This document shows, piece after piece, positions 18,339 through 26,321 of a stretch of DNA of 64,000 nucleotides (position 1 is the stretch's first letter; each line of letters opens with the position of its first letter). The notes under the pieces were generated by a model. That model did no database searches, was not told the DNA's origin, and saw nothing but the letters and a program-made list of their open reading frames with translations. Both the position numbers and the translations under genes were made by a program. Origin of the DNA: Pseudomonas sp. Irchel s3h14 (GTDB lineage: Bacteria > Pseudomonadota > Gammaproteobacteria > Pseudomonadales > Pseudomonadaceae); NCBI RefSeq assembly GCF_900187425.1, contig NZ_FYDJ01000015.1, forward strand, positions 1 to 64,000, read 5' to 3'.

Positions 18339-19829
18339 TCAGAGCTTAATCAACACCGACTTCAACTCGGTGTAATGCTCAATCGCCGCATACCCCATCT
18401 CGCGCCCAACCCCGGACATCTTGTACCCACCAAACGGCAACGCCGGGTCCAGCGCACTGTGGCAGTTGACCCACACCGAACCCGACTTGATCCGCGGAAT
18501 CATCCGGTGCACCGCCGCCAGATCGTTCGACCAGATACTCGCCCCCAGCCCATAGGGACTGTCGTTGGCCATACGCAACGCATCGGCTTCATCATCAAAC
18601 GGAATCGCCACCAGCACCGGCCCGAAGATCTCCTCCTGCACCAGCGAGTGCTTCTGATCGACATCCACAATCACCGTCGGTTTAACGAAGAACCCCGGCC
18701 CGAACTGCTCGCCACCGCAAGCGATGGTCGCGCCGCTTTCCCGACCCTTTTCTATATACCCGTAAACCCGCTCCTGCTGACGCGCCGAGATCAGTGGCCC
18801 CATCTCGACGCTAGGGTCCAGTCCGTTACCGAGCTTCATGGCGTTGGCGATGTCGGCGATGTCCGCCACCACATTGTCGAAATGCTTACGCTGCACATAC
18901 AGCCGCGAACCTGCGCAGCACACCTGCCCCTGATTGAAGAAAATCGCGCTGGCGGCGCCGGCTGCGGCGGACTTCAGGTCGGCGTCGGCCATGACGATGG
19001 TCGGTGATTTGCCGCCCAGTTCGAGGGTGACCCGGGTCATGGACTCCATGGCGATCTTGCCGATCTGCTTGCCCACGGCGGTGGAACCGGTGAAGGTCAG
19101 CTTGTCCACCAACGGGTTGTGGGTCAGGGCGGAACCAGCAGTGATGCCGGTGCCGGTGACCACGTTGAACACGCCCTCGGGATACCCGGCTTCCAGCACC
19201 AGTTCGGCCAGTTTCAGCGCGGTCAGCGGGGTTTCGTCGGCGGGTTTGAGTACCACCGTGCAACCGGTGGCCAGGGCCGGGCCGAGTTTCCAGCAGGCCA
19301 GCAGCAGCGGGAAGTTCCAGGCAACGATGGCGCCGACCACGCCCACCGCTTCGCGGCGGATGAAGCTGTGGAATTGATCGTTGGGCATCAACGGCAACGA
19401 CACTTCAACGCTGGAGCCTTCGATCTTGGTCGCCCAACCGGCCATGTAGCGCAGGAAGTCGATGGACAGTTGCACGTCCATCACCTGGGCCACCGCCGCA
19501 CTTTTGCCGTTGTTCAGGCATTCCAGTTGCGCCAGCAGCTCGGCGTCGCGCTCCATCAGGTCAGCGAGTTTCCACAGCAGGTTCTGCCGCTCCCGAGGTC
19601 GGGTGCGGGTCCAGGCCGAATCATCGAAGGCCTGACGCGCAGCGAGCACGGCGCGATCGACATCCTCAGGCGTGGCCCGCGGCACGACGCACAGCACTTC
19701 GCCAGTGGCCGGGTTGTGCAGGGGCATGGTCTGGCCGTCGGCGGCCTCGACCCAATCGCCGCCGATGAGCATGCGTGGGGCGCGCTGGATAAACGCCGAG
19801 GTGGCGGGAAGCAAATAAGGGAGGGGCAT
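18339..19829 (-). CDS. Aldehyde dehydrogenase, phenylacetaldehyde dehydrogenase-like (PeaE role)
   Basis: This NAD(P)-dependent enzyme of 496 residues would oxidise the aldehyde released by the amine dehydrogenase. Conserved features are the GAIVAWNFPLLLACWKLGPAL strand, FTGSTAVGK for cofactor binding, the catalytic Glu in LELGGKSP and the catalytic Cys in NQGQVCCAGSR. The ATG at 19829 is used because the longer frame adds 35 residues that run through the -24/-12 promoter. The gene has its own sigma-54 promoter (19866-19882) and an activator-like palindrome (19958-19974). Phenylacetaldehyde is a plausible substrate from the pea pathway, but other aldehydes are possible. Confidence 0.9.
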   Translation of the reverse strand: MPLPYLLPATSAFIQRAPRMLIGGDWVEAADGQTMPLHNPATGEVLCVVPRATPEDVDRAVLAARQAFDDSAWTRTRPRERQNLLWKLADLMERDAELLAQLECLNNGKSAAVAQVMDVQLSIDFLRYMAGWATKIEGSSVEVSLPLMPNDQFHSFIRREAVGVVGAIVAWNFPLLLACWKLGPALATGCTVVLKPADETPLTALKLAELVLEAGYPEGVFNVVTGTGITAGSALTHNPLVDKLTFTGSTAVGKQIGKIAMESMTRVTLELGGKSPTIVMADADLKSAAAGAASAIFFNQGQVCCAGSRLYVQRKHFDNVVADIADIANAMKLGNGLDPSVEMGPLISARQQERVYGYIEKGRESGATIACGGEQFGPGFFVKPTVIVDVDQKHSLVQEEIFGPVLVAIPFDDEADALRMANDSPYGLGASIWSNDLAAVHRMIPRIKSGSVWVNCHSALDPALPFGGYKMSGVGREMGYAAIEHYTELKSVLIKL

Positions 19830-19865
19830 GGCGAGACCTCTTGTTGTTCGTGAGAACAGAGGTTT

Positions 19866-19882
19866 CGCAATGGCTGTGCCAA
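19866..19882 (-). promoter_or_regulatory. Sigma-54 promoter of the aldehyde dehydrogenase gene
   Basis: On the minus strand TTGGCACAGCCATTGCG gives a GG-N10-GC arrangement matching the -24/-12 consensus. It lies 37 bases upstream of the start codon. Confidence 0.85.
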
Positions 19883-19957
19883 GTACCCTGAAAGGCAAGA
19901 CAGCCCTTGGCCGGCGGGGTTTTGGGGCACTCAAGGGAGTCGCGGGTGCTGTGAGGT

Positions 19958-19974
19958 TGTTGCAAATTGCGACA
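19958..19974. promoter_or_regulatory. Upstream activator site (17-bp palindrome)
   Basis: TGTTGCAAATTGCGACA is a near-perfect palindrome (TGTYGCAAWTTGCRACA) about 75 bases upstream of the -24 element. A 14/17 match lies at 20868-20884 upstream of qhpA. It is probably the binding site of the sigma-54 activator encoded at 12622-14526. Confidence 0.7.
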
Positions 19975-20103
19975 GCTGTGAGACGACGAGCAACCGGGTT
20001 GCGACCTTGAGGTACCCATTATTGAGGACTAGAATTTTCAGGATCGGTGGGTGAAATGACGGACCGTTCATCCGGCAATACATCTGGCGTGAGGGAGGTA
20101 ACG

Positions 20104-20358
20104 ATGTTCCTTTCAACCCTGGAAATTCAAAACATCATTGAACACAGTTTTCTGCCGTCCGTGTGCACCTGCACCATGGCGGCGGACCAGTCCCTGACGA
20201 TTCGGGTCTGCGACTGCATGACCGGCAAAGTGGATATTGTGGCCACCCACGTTCCCCTGTGGACACTGGACAGTCCCCATGCGATCGCGTCGCTGGTGGC
20301 GGACATGCAGCACGAAATCGACGTACAAAAAAGCGTTCCCCCCACCTATGACATCTGA
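20104..20358 (+). CDS. DUF1652 family small protein
   Basis: The protein has 84 residues. It begins MFLSTLEIQNIIEHSFLP and has the cysteine-containing VCTCTMAADQSLTIRVCDC core that I associate with Pseudomonas DUF1652 proteins, whose function is unknown. GGGAGGT precedes the ATG. It lies between the aldehyde dehydrogenase and qhpA units and is divergent from the dehydrogenase, so the palindrome at 19958 also lies upstream of this gene. Confidence 0.75.
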   Translation: MFLSTLEIQNIIEHSFLPSVCTCTMAADQSLTIRVCDCMTGKVDIVATHVPLWTLDSPHAIASLVADMQHEIDVQKSVPPTYDI

Positions 20359-20370
20359 ACCGGCGTCACG

Positions 20371-20394
20371 CCGCACCGTGGGAAAACGGTGCGG
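20371..20394. terminator. Convergent terminator hairpin
   Basis: CCGCACCGT-GGGAAA-ACGGTGCGG forms a strong stem between two convergent genes. A T5 run follows about ten bases later on the plus strand. Confidence 0.5.
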
Positions 20395-20408
20395 CCCGCG
20401 CCGATTTT

Positions 20409-20765
20409 TCAGGCTGCAAACTTCAGAGAAATCTCTTCGAACGTGTCGCCATCCACGGCAACCAACAGCTTTCTGTCGTCCTTGAGCGTCGCCAGAAAGG
20501 TCACTTCGGTTTCCTTGCCGGCCAGCATGAACCCGGCGATTGCGCCGATGGGCCCCAACAGCATGGCCCCGGCCACGCCAAAGCCGATGGCATCCTTGAT
20601 GTTGTTGATCGAATCCTCGTTGGCCACTTCCATGCACTTGAACGATGAGAGCGGGAGGGTAATGCCAGGCCAAGGATGAAGCGACGTTCTGAGGGTGAAA
20701 ACGCCGTCTCTGTACTCTCCATCACCCTGCAGAAAGTCCCCCGCCAGGACAGTGATGCTTGCCAT
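20409..20765 (-). CDS. Small protein with a glycine-rich hydrophobic hairpin, unknown function
   Basis: The protein has 118 residues and is not recognised as a named family. The N-terminal half is a beta-rich MASITVLAGDFLQGD segment. The middle has a Gly/Ala-rich membrane-like stretch (GFGVAGAMLLGPIGAIAGFMLAG), and the C-terminus is a FLATLKDDRKLLVAVDGDTFEEI strand pair. The ATG at 20765 is chosen because AGGGGA lies upstream and the longer frame adds an unlikely basic leader. It is divergent from qhpA, with 343 bases of regulatory DNA between them. Confidence 0.7.
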   Translation of the reverse strand: MASITVLAGDFLQGDGEYRDGVFTLRTSLHPWPGITLPLSSFKCMEVANEDSINNIKDAIGFGVAGAMLLGPIGAIAGFMLAGKETEVTFLATLKDDRKLLVAVDGDTFEEISLKFAA

Positions 20766-20867
20766 TTTTTTATCCCCTGGTGGCAATCGGTGAACAACCA
20801 TTTCGCGCTTGCAGGGGGGCGGCGTCAATCGCCGGCCGATGAGCTGTTCCGGTCAGGCCATCTATGC

Positions 20868-20903
20868 TGTCTCAGACTGCAACAACTGTCGCGATATTAG
20901 ACG
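20868..20903. promoter_or_regulatory. Tandem activator sites upstream of qhpA
   Basis: TGTCTCAGACTGCAACA (20868-20884) matches the 17-bp palindrome upstream of the aldehyde dehydrogenase at 14 of 17 positions. A weaker copy, TGTCGCGATATTAGACG (20887-20903), matches at 12 of 17. The centres are 19 bases apart and about 85-110 bases before the -24 element, the usual distance for an enhancer site. Confidence 0.65.
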
Positions 20904-20946
20904 CAGACGATCTCGTTCAGCGATGGCGCAAAGCAGTCATCTTTGC

Positions 20947-20959
20947 GCAACTAATTGAT
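20947..20959. promoter_or_regulatory. IHF binding site
   Basis: CAACTAATTGATT is the reverse complement of AATCAATTAGTTG, a perfect match to the IHF consensus WATCAANNNNTTR. It lies between the activator sites and the -24 element, where IHF would bend the DNA. Confidence 0.7.
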
Positions 20960-20978
20960 TAAAAAGGTAATCGTCAAG

Positions 20979-20994
20979 CTGGCACGCTCCGTGT
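20979..20994 (+). promoter_or_regulatory. Probable sigma-54 promoter of the qhpADCB operon
   Basis: TGGCACG is a perfect -24 element. The -12 element at the right spacing is GTGTA, which keeps TG and the final A but has T in place of the usual C. The call rests on the -24 element together with the activator and IHF sites. Confidence 0.6.
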
Positions 20995-21108
20995 ATTGCT
21001 CATCGCAGACGTTTCTCTTGCCTCCGTCAGCGGTGCGCCGCCGACGGCAGAAACCATAAAAACGATAAGCCACAAAAATAAGAAAGCACCGTGCGAGGTT
21101 CGACGTTG

Positions 21109-22689
21109 ATGAAGAGAAAACTCCGATCAGGCCTGAGTGCCAGCCTGCTGGCCGTGGCCGCTTGTGTGGCGCTGCATTCGCCTTACAGCCTGGCAGCCCG
21201 CGACGCTCAGACCATCCTCAAGGAAACCTGTCAGGGCTGTCATACCCCGGAAGCCGATAACGCCCTGAGCCGCATCAGCCACCAGCGCAAAACCCCTGAA
21301 GGCTGGCTGATGAGCATCGCCCGCATGCAAACCATGCACGGTTTGCAGATCAGCGATGACGACCGCCGAACCCTGGTCAAATACCTGGCCGACACTCAGG
21401 GCCTGGCCCCAAGCGAGACCGATGGCGTGCGTTATGCGCTGGAGCGTCGACTCAATACTGTCGAGAAATTCGACGACCAGACCAGCCAGATGTGCGGTCG
21501 CTGCCACTCCGGTGCGCGGGTCGCCCTGCAACGGCGTCCGGCCCAGGAATGGGAGCGTCTGGTGAACTTCCACCTCGGCCAATGGCCGTCCCTGGAGTAC
21601 CAGGCGCTGTCTCGCGACCGCGACTGGTTCGATCTGGCCCGTAAAGAGATGGTGCCGCTGCTGGCCAAGCGTTATCCGCTGGATAACCCGGCCTGGAAAA
21701 AATGGCTGAGCACCGCGCCGAAAGCTGAAGCGCTGGTCGGTGACTGGAGCTTCAGCGGTCACTTGCCGGGCAAGGGTGAATTGGCCGGCGTGATGAGCGT
21801 CACGGCCGATGGCAGCGACACGTTCAAGGTCAGCGTCAAAGGCCAATACGCCGACGGCAGCCCGTTCAATGGCGATGGCAGCGCGATTCTCTACACCGGC
21901 TACGAATGGCGCGGCAATGTGACCATCGACGGCGTGACCATGCGTCAGGTGTTCGCCGCCCAAGGCAATGCCATGCAAGGCCGGATGTTCGAGGCCGAGC
22001 ACGATGAGCGGGGTCTGGACTTCGTCGCCGCCAAGCAGGGCAGCAGTCGTTTGCTGGCGGTGCAGCCGGGTTATCTGAAGGCTGGCACCGAAACTGAAGT
22101 GACCCTTGTCGGCAGCGGTCTCACCGGCAAACCGAACTTTGGCAAAGGCGTGGAAGTGGTCGAGGTGCTGGAGCAGACGCCAGAGCGCCTGCGCGTCAAA
22201 CTCAAGGCCGCCGCCAATGCCCAACCGGGTCTGCGCAACGTCACCGTCGGCACGCTGAAAGGCCCGACCCTGTCGGTCTACAGCAAAATCGCCGAAGTCA
22301 AAGTCGTGCCCGAGTTCTCGGTGGCGCGGATCGGCGACGGCGGTGGTTCGACACCGAAAGTCCAGGGCCGTTTTGATGCCGAAGCCTGGGGCAAGGGCAC
22401 CGACGGCAAGCCGTATCGCATCGGCGTGTTCCCGGCGCAGTGGTCGGTCGAAGCCTTCGACGACCGCGCCAAGGAAGACGAGGACGTCAAGTTCGCCGGC
22501 ACCATGCAGGCTGACAGCGGCGTGTTCACACCGGGCGATGCCGGGCCGAACCCGCAGCGCAAAATGTCTACCAACAATGCCGGCAACCTCAAGGTGATCG
22601 CCGCCGTCGACGACGCAGGGAAATCCCTGACCGGCGAAGGCCACATGATCGTCACCGTGCAACGCTGGAACAATCCACCCATTCCATGA
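21109..22689 (+). CDS. qhpA: Quinohemoprotein amine dehydrogenase alpha subunit (diheme cytochrome c)
   Basis: The precursor has 526 residues with a Sec signal peptide (about 1-30, basic then hydrophobic, ending near SLAA). Two heme c sites, CQGCH (41-45) and CGRCH (129-133), carry electrons from the CTQ cofactor to an external acceptor in the periplasm. The rest is beta-rich, matching the extra domains of the QHNDH alpha chain. The ATG at 21109 has GAGG ten bases upstream; the GTG at 21091 would put a short spacer before a normal signal peptide. It is the first gene of the structural operon. Confidence 0.93.
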   Translation: MKRKLRSGLSASLLAVAACVALHSPYSLAARDAQTILKETCQGCHTPEADNALSRISHQRKTPEGWLMSIARMQTMHGLQISDDDRRTLVKYLADTQGLAPSETDGVRYALERRLNTVEKFDDQTSQMCGRCHSGARVALQRRPAQEWERLVNFHLGQWPSLEYQALSRDRDWFDLARKEMVPLLAKRYPLDNPAWKKWLSTAPKAEALVGDWSFSGHLPGKGELAGVMSVTADGSDTFKVSVKGQYADGSPFNGDGSAILYTGYEWRGNVTIDGVTMRQVFAAQGNAMQGRMFEAEHDERGLDFVAAKQGSSRLLAVQPGYLKAGTETEVTLVGSGLTGKPNFGKGVEVVEVLEQTPERLRVKLKAAANAQPGLRNVTVGTLKGPTLSVYSKIAEVKVVPEFSVARIGDGGGSTPKVQGRFDAEAWGKGTDGKPYRIGVFPAQWSVEAFDDRAKEDEDVKFAGTMQADSGVFTPGDAGPNPQRKMSTNNAGNLKVIAAVDDAGKSLTGEGHMIVTVQRWNNPPIP

Positions 22690-22751
22690 TTTTGAAAACG
22701 TGAGCTGGCTGACTTCAACGGCTTCAGACATTTTTTTGGAATGACCGTGAG

Positions 22752-22766
22752 CCCCGTAGAACGGGG
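22752..22766 (+). promoter_or_regulatory. Intercistronic hairpin between qhpA and qhpD
   Basis: CCCCGT-AGA-ACGGGG forms a stem about 60 bases after qhpA and just before the AGGAGG of qhpD. It may set the relative levels of the structural and maturation proteins. Confidence 0.45.
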
Positions 22767-22784
22767 TTTGCACAGGAGGTTGCA

Positions 22785-24215
22785 ATGGGCGCTATTTTGA
22801 ATCTGGTTGAGCGGAATCTGCACGAAGTGCACGTCGATGCCGACCGCATGCTGTTTCACATCCCCAGCAGTTCGCTGTTCGCCAGTGATGAACTGACGGG
22901 CACCATCATCGACACCTTGCGCGGTCCCGGCTGTTCGTCAGACGACCTGATCCAGCGCTTGTCTTCACGCTTCAACGGCGAAGAAATCACCGAGACCTTG
23001 CGTGAGTTGATGTCCCTGGAGTTGGTCAGCGACGGCTCGCCGCTGACCCCGGACATCGGCACCAAACGGGTCGAGCGTACGGCGATCAACACCGTGGTGC
23101 TCAACGTCAACACTGGCTGCAATCTGAGCTGCACCTACTGCTATAAGGAAGACCTGGACAAGCCATCGGCCGGCAAGAAAATGGACGTTGAAACCGCGGT
23201 CGCGTCGGTGGAGATGCTGCTGCGTGAATCGCCGGACGAAGAGCGTTTCACCGTGGTGTTCTTTGGTGGTGAGCCGCTGAGCAATCGCAAGCTGATCGAG
23301 TACATGGTCGACTATTGCGAGAAGCGTTTCCGTGAGGCCGGCAAGTTCGTCGAGTTCGTCATGACCACCAACGCGACGCTGCTCACCGAAGAGACCGTGG
23401 ACTACCTCAACGCCCACCGTTTCGGCCTGTCAGTCAGTATCGACGGACCGAAAACCGTGCACGACCGCAACCGCATCACCGTGGGCGGGCAGGGCACTTA
23501 CGACGTGGTGCGACGCAAGGCTGAAATGCTGCTGTCGCGCTACAACAGCCGTCCGGTCGGTGCCCGCGTGACCCTGACCACCGGCGTGACCGACGTCGAA
23601 ACCATCTGGGACCATCTGTTCAACGAACTGGGTTTTGCCGAGGTCGGTTTTGCCCCGGTGACCTCCGGCGACATCAGCACCTTCAACCTGTCCAGCGACG
23701 AGCTGATCGAAGTCTTCGCCAACATGAAGAAGCTCGGCCGTCGTTATCTGGAAGCGGCGCTGGAGCACCGCAATATCGGTTTCTCCAACCTGCACCAGCT
23801 GATCACCGACATCCACGAAGGCCACAAAAAAGCCCTGCCATGCGGCGCGGGCCTGAAGATGTTGGCAGTGGATCACAAGGGTGAGCTGAACCTGTGCCAC
23901 CGCTTTACCGGCTCATCGTTGCCAACTTTCGGCAACGTTCACAGCGGGGTGAAGCAGGTCGAGTTGAACGACTTCCTGTCCCAGCGCCTCGACCGTACCA
24001 ACACCGGTTGCGAAGACTGCCAGATCCGCAATCTGTGCTCCGGCGGTTGCTACCACGAGAGCTACGCCCGTTACGGCGATCCGACCCACCCGACCTATCA
24101 CTACTGCGAACTGATGCGTGACTGGGTCGACTTCGGCATCGAGGTCTACACCCGGATCATGGCCCACAACCCTGCGTTTATCAGCAGCTACATCACTCCG
24201 CGCAAGGCTCACTGA
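22785..24215 (+). CDS. qhpD: QhpD radical SAM/SPASM maturase of the gamma subunit
   Basis: The enzyme has 476 residues. The radical SAM cluster motif is CNLSCTYC (Cys112, Cys116, Cys119), and C-terminal SPASM cysteines appear in LPCGAGLK, ELNLCHRF and GCEDCQIRNLCSGGC. In the QHNDH pathway QhpD forms the three Cys-to-Asp/Glu thioether cross-links of the gamma subunit before leader removal. The N-terminal part (1-100) is likely the peptide-recognition region. AGGAGG lies six bases before the ATG. The stop is one base away from the start of its substrate gene, qhpC. Confidence 0.95.
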   Translation: MGAILNLVERNLHEVHVDADRMLFHIPSSSLFASDELTGTIIDTLRGPGCSSDDLIQRLSSRFNGEEITETLRELMSLELVSDGSPLTPDIGTKRVERTAINTVVLNVNTGCNLSCTYCYKEDLDKPSAGKKMDVETAVASVEMLLRESPDEERFTVVFFGGEPLSNRKLIEYMVDYCEKRFREAGKFVEFVMTTNATLLTEETVDYLNAHRFGLSVSIDGPKTVHDRNRITVGGQGTYDVVRRKAEMLLSRYNSRPVGARVTLTTGVTDVETIWDHLFNELGFAEVGFAPVTSGDISTFNLSSDELIEVFANMKKLGRRYLEAALEHRNIGFSNLHQLITDIHEGHKKALPCGAGLKMLAVDHKGELNLCHRFTGSSLPTFGNVHSGVKQVELNDFLSQRLDRTNTGCEDCQIRNLCSGGCYHESYARYGDPTHPTYHYCELMRDWVDFGIEVYTRIMAHNPAFISSYITPRKAH

Positions 24216-24216
24216 T

Positions 24217-24540
24217 ATGAAACATCTCAAGGCAATCAATAATAAAGCGCTGAAACTGGATGAGGCCGCGGCCGAAAACCGCATCGAAGAAGTGGTGGCG
24301 ATGAGCTCCGTCGCCGGCTGCGCCTCGACCACCGATCCGGGTTGGGAAATCGACGCCTTTGGCGGTGTGTCGTCGCTGTGCCAGCCGATGGAAGCCGACC
24401 TTTACGGCTGCTCCGACCCTTGCTGGTGGCCGGCCCAGGTGCCCGACATGATGAGCACCTACCCGGACTGGAACAAGGATGCCCAGGCGTCCAACGACAA
24501 CTGGCGCAACCTTGGCACTGTCTTTCCAAAAGACAAGTAA
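24217..24540 (+). CDS. qhpC: Quinohemoprotein amine dehydrogenase gamma subunit precursor (CTQ)
   Basis: The precursor has 107 residues: a 28-residue leader that lacks cysteine, then a 79-residue mature chain starting MSSVAGC. Numbered from that Met, the chain has Cys7 and Glu16, Cys27 and Asp33, Cys41 and Asp49 for the three thioether links, and Cys37 with Trp43 for the cysteine tryptophylquinone. These match the positions established for the P. putida enzyme. CSDPCWW is the CTQ core. The product is exported by the ABC transporter, not by a Sec signal. The start is fixed by the preceding stop one base upstream. Confidence 0.96.
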   Translation: MKHLKAINNKALKLDEAAAENRIEEVVAMSSVAGCASTTDPGWEIDAFGGVSSLCQPMEADLYGCSDPCWWPAQVPDMMSTYPDWNKDAQASNDNWRNLGTVFPKDK

Positions 24541-24564
24541 TCGGTCAGATATAAGGATTCCAGC

Positions 24565-25683
24565 ATGCCTAGCATCAAAGCCTGCGGCCTGGCCGCTTTC
24601 GCCGTCCTGAGCGCCTGTTCGCTCAACGTTCTGGCCGATGAAAACACCGCTCTCGAAACCGGTCACGAGTACATGGTGACCACCAATTACCCGAACAACC
24701 TGCACGTCATCGACCTGGCCACCGACACCCTGTTCAAGACCTGCAAAATGCCGGATGCCTTCGGTCCCGGCACCGTGCAGTTATCGCCGGATCGTAAAAC
24801 CGCCTACCTGTTGAACAACCACTACGCGGATGTCTATGGCGTCGAACTCGACAGCTGCAAGCAGGTGTTCCACGCCAGCATCACCCAGAAACCGGGGGAG
24901 AAAGCCAAGTCGATGTTCGCCTTCACCCTCAGCCACGACGGCAAGGAACTGTTCACCATTGCCAACCCGACGTTGATGCTCAACGACCGCTACGAAGTGC
25001 AGCAACCGCGGCTCGATGTGTACGCCACCGACGCCGGCATGAACGCCAAACCCGTGCGCAGTTTTCCGGCGCCACGGCAATTGACCATTATGCAAAGTGG
25101 TGACGACGGCACGCTGTACGTGGCCGGGGCGGATGTCTACAAGGTCGATGTGAAGACTGGCAAGTTCGACGTGCTGATCCCCAGCCGCCACTGGAAACGC
25201 CCGAACTACAGCGCGCCGGATGTGCTCTACGTGTGGAATCAACAGACTTATCGCCATGACTTCTCGCTGCTCTACACCGCCGCGAAATTCAAGGACAAGA
25301 AGCAGGATCCAGCGACTGCCGAGTACCTCTACGGGCTGTTCAGCATCGACCTGAAAACCGGCAAGACCGAAACCACCGACTTCGGCCCGCTGACCGAAAT
25401 CTACTTCAGCGGCATGCGCTCGCCGAAGGATCCGAACCTGATGTTCGGTGTGCTCAACCGTTTGGCGAAGTACGACATCAAGGAAAAGAAAATGCTCCAG
25501 GCGGCGACGCTGGACCACTCCTACTACTGCATTTCGTTCAACAAGGACGGCAGCAAGATTTATCTGGCGGGGACGTTTAACGACGTGGCGATCTTTGATC
25601 CCGAGAGCATGAAGCAGATTGGCAGCATCAAGTTGCCGGGTGGGGATATGGCGATCACGACCGCTCAGGTGTTTGTCCGGTAA
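24565..25683 (+). CDS. qhpB: Quinohemoprotein amine dehydrogenase beta subunit
   Basis: The precursor has 372 residues with a Sec signal peptide (about 1-25, ending near VLADEN). The rest has repeating WD-like blades (for example NLHVIDLATDTLFKTC, TVQLSPDRKTAYLLNN, ISFNKDGSKIYLAG), as in the seven-bladed propeller beta chain of QHNDH that holds the gamma subunit. AAGGA precedes the ATG, 24 bases after qhpC. It ends the structural operon; a REP pair follows. Confidence 0.93.
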   Translation: MPSIKACGLAAFAVLSACSLNVLADENTALETGHEYMVTTNYPNNLHVIDLATDTLFKTCKMPDAFGPGTVQLSPDRKTAYLLNNHYADVYGVELDSCKQVFHASITQKPGEKAKSMFAFTLSHDGKELFTIANPTLMLNDRYEVQQPRLDVYATDAGMNAKPVRSFPAPRQLTIMQSGDDGTLYVAGADVYKVDVKTGKFDVLIPSRHWKRPNYSAPDVLYVWNQQTYRHDFSLLYTAAKFKDKKQDPATAEYLYGLFSIDLKTGKTETTDFGPLTEIYFSGMRSPKDPNLMFGVLNRLAKYDIKEKKMLQAATLDHSYYCISFNKDGSKIYLAGTFNDVAIFDPESMKQIGSIKLPGGDMAITTAQVFVR

Positions 25684-25703
25684 TTGCGGCGTCTGAACTG
25701 ACG

Positions 25704-25811
25704 CCATCGCGGGCAAGTCGGATCGCCGCACCGCTTGCTCCTACAGATCTGAGTCGTTCGCCACTCTTGTGAACGACTCAAACCTGTAGGAGCATGGCTT
25801 GCCCGCGATGA
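25704..25811. repeat. REP pair with an 18-base inserted variant arm
   Basis: The ATCGCGGGCAAG and GCTCCTAC parts of the left REP are separated by TCGGATCGCCGCACCGC instead of the usual short loop. The right copy is ordinary. The same insert occurs in the REP at 58246-58353. Confidence 0.8.
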
Positions 25812-25833
25812 GGCCCTCAAGATCACAGAATCA

Positions 25834-26235
25834 TCAAGCCCCAGGCACAGGGCAACTTAAATCCCCCTCCTGACACTTCAAATAATTCTTGAAAGTCTCA
25901 ACCCGCGCCTTTGTCAACTCAGTAACACAGTTGCTGTAGATCAGCGGATACACACTCCCGCCTTCCACCCCGGCGCTCGAGAACTTGCATTCGGCATCCC
26001 GAAACGCAATCCACGAACGCTGGGCCCCGATAAGAAGCTTTTTGCTTTCGGGATTGCTCTTCAAACGCTCGTTGATCTGCTGGTAAAGCGCATTCAACGC
26101 CTTGTCCGCCGCCTTGTGCTGCTGCGCCGCGCACTGATTCATCGTCGCCTGATCAGTGGCGTTGTCGCAGTCCACCGCATAAGCAGCGGTGGTGAACAGC
26201 AGAGGCGTCAGTGCCAGAAGAAAGCGTGGGTGCAT
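25834..26235 (-). CDS. Lysozyme inhibitor LprI-like / DUF1311 family protein
   Basis: This secreted protein has 133 residues with a clear signal peptide (MHPRFLLALTPLLFTTAAYA). The mature part has the DUF1311 pattern: CDNATDQATMNQC, a helical region with LNALYQQINERL, then LIGAQRSWIAFRDAEC and a final C. Members are periplasmic and some inhibit lysozyme (LprI). It is on the opposite strand to the qhp operon and 97 bases from the ADP-ribosylglycohydrolase gene of the same orientation. Confidence 0.85.
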   Translation of the reverse strand: MHPRFLLALTPLLFTTAAYAVDCDNATDQATMNQCAAQQHKAADKALNALYQQINERLKSNPESKKLLIGAQRSWIAFRDAECKFSSAGVEGGSVYPLIYSNCVTELTKARVETFKNYLKCQEGDLSCPVPGA

Positions 26236-26321
26236 GGGGATTCTCGTTGTGGCAGGAAAGTCGGGATGCAGTTTAGTGCCGTATTCGACCCTTTATGTTT
26301 GCCAACTGCCATGCAGGCTAT

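Noticed and set aside
20990..21000. ATTGCT as an alternative -12 element for qhpA
   Set aside because: Its spacing from the TGGCACG element is five bases too long for sigma-54; the degenerate GTGTA is at the right place.
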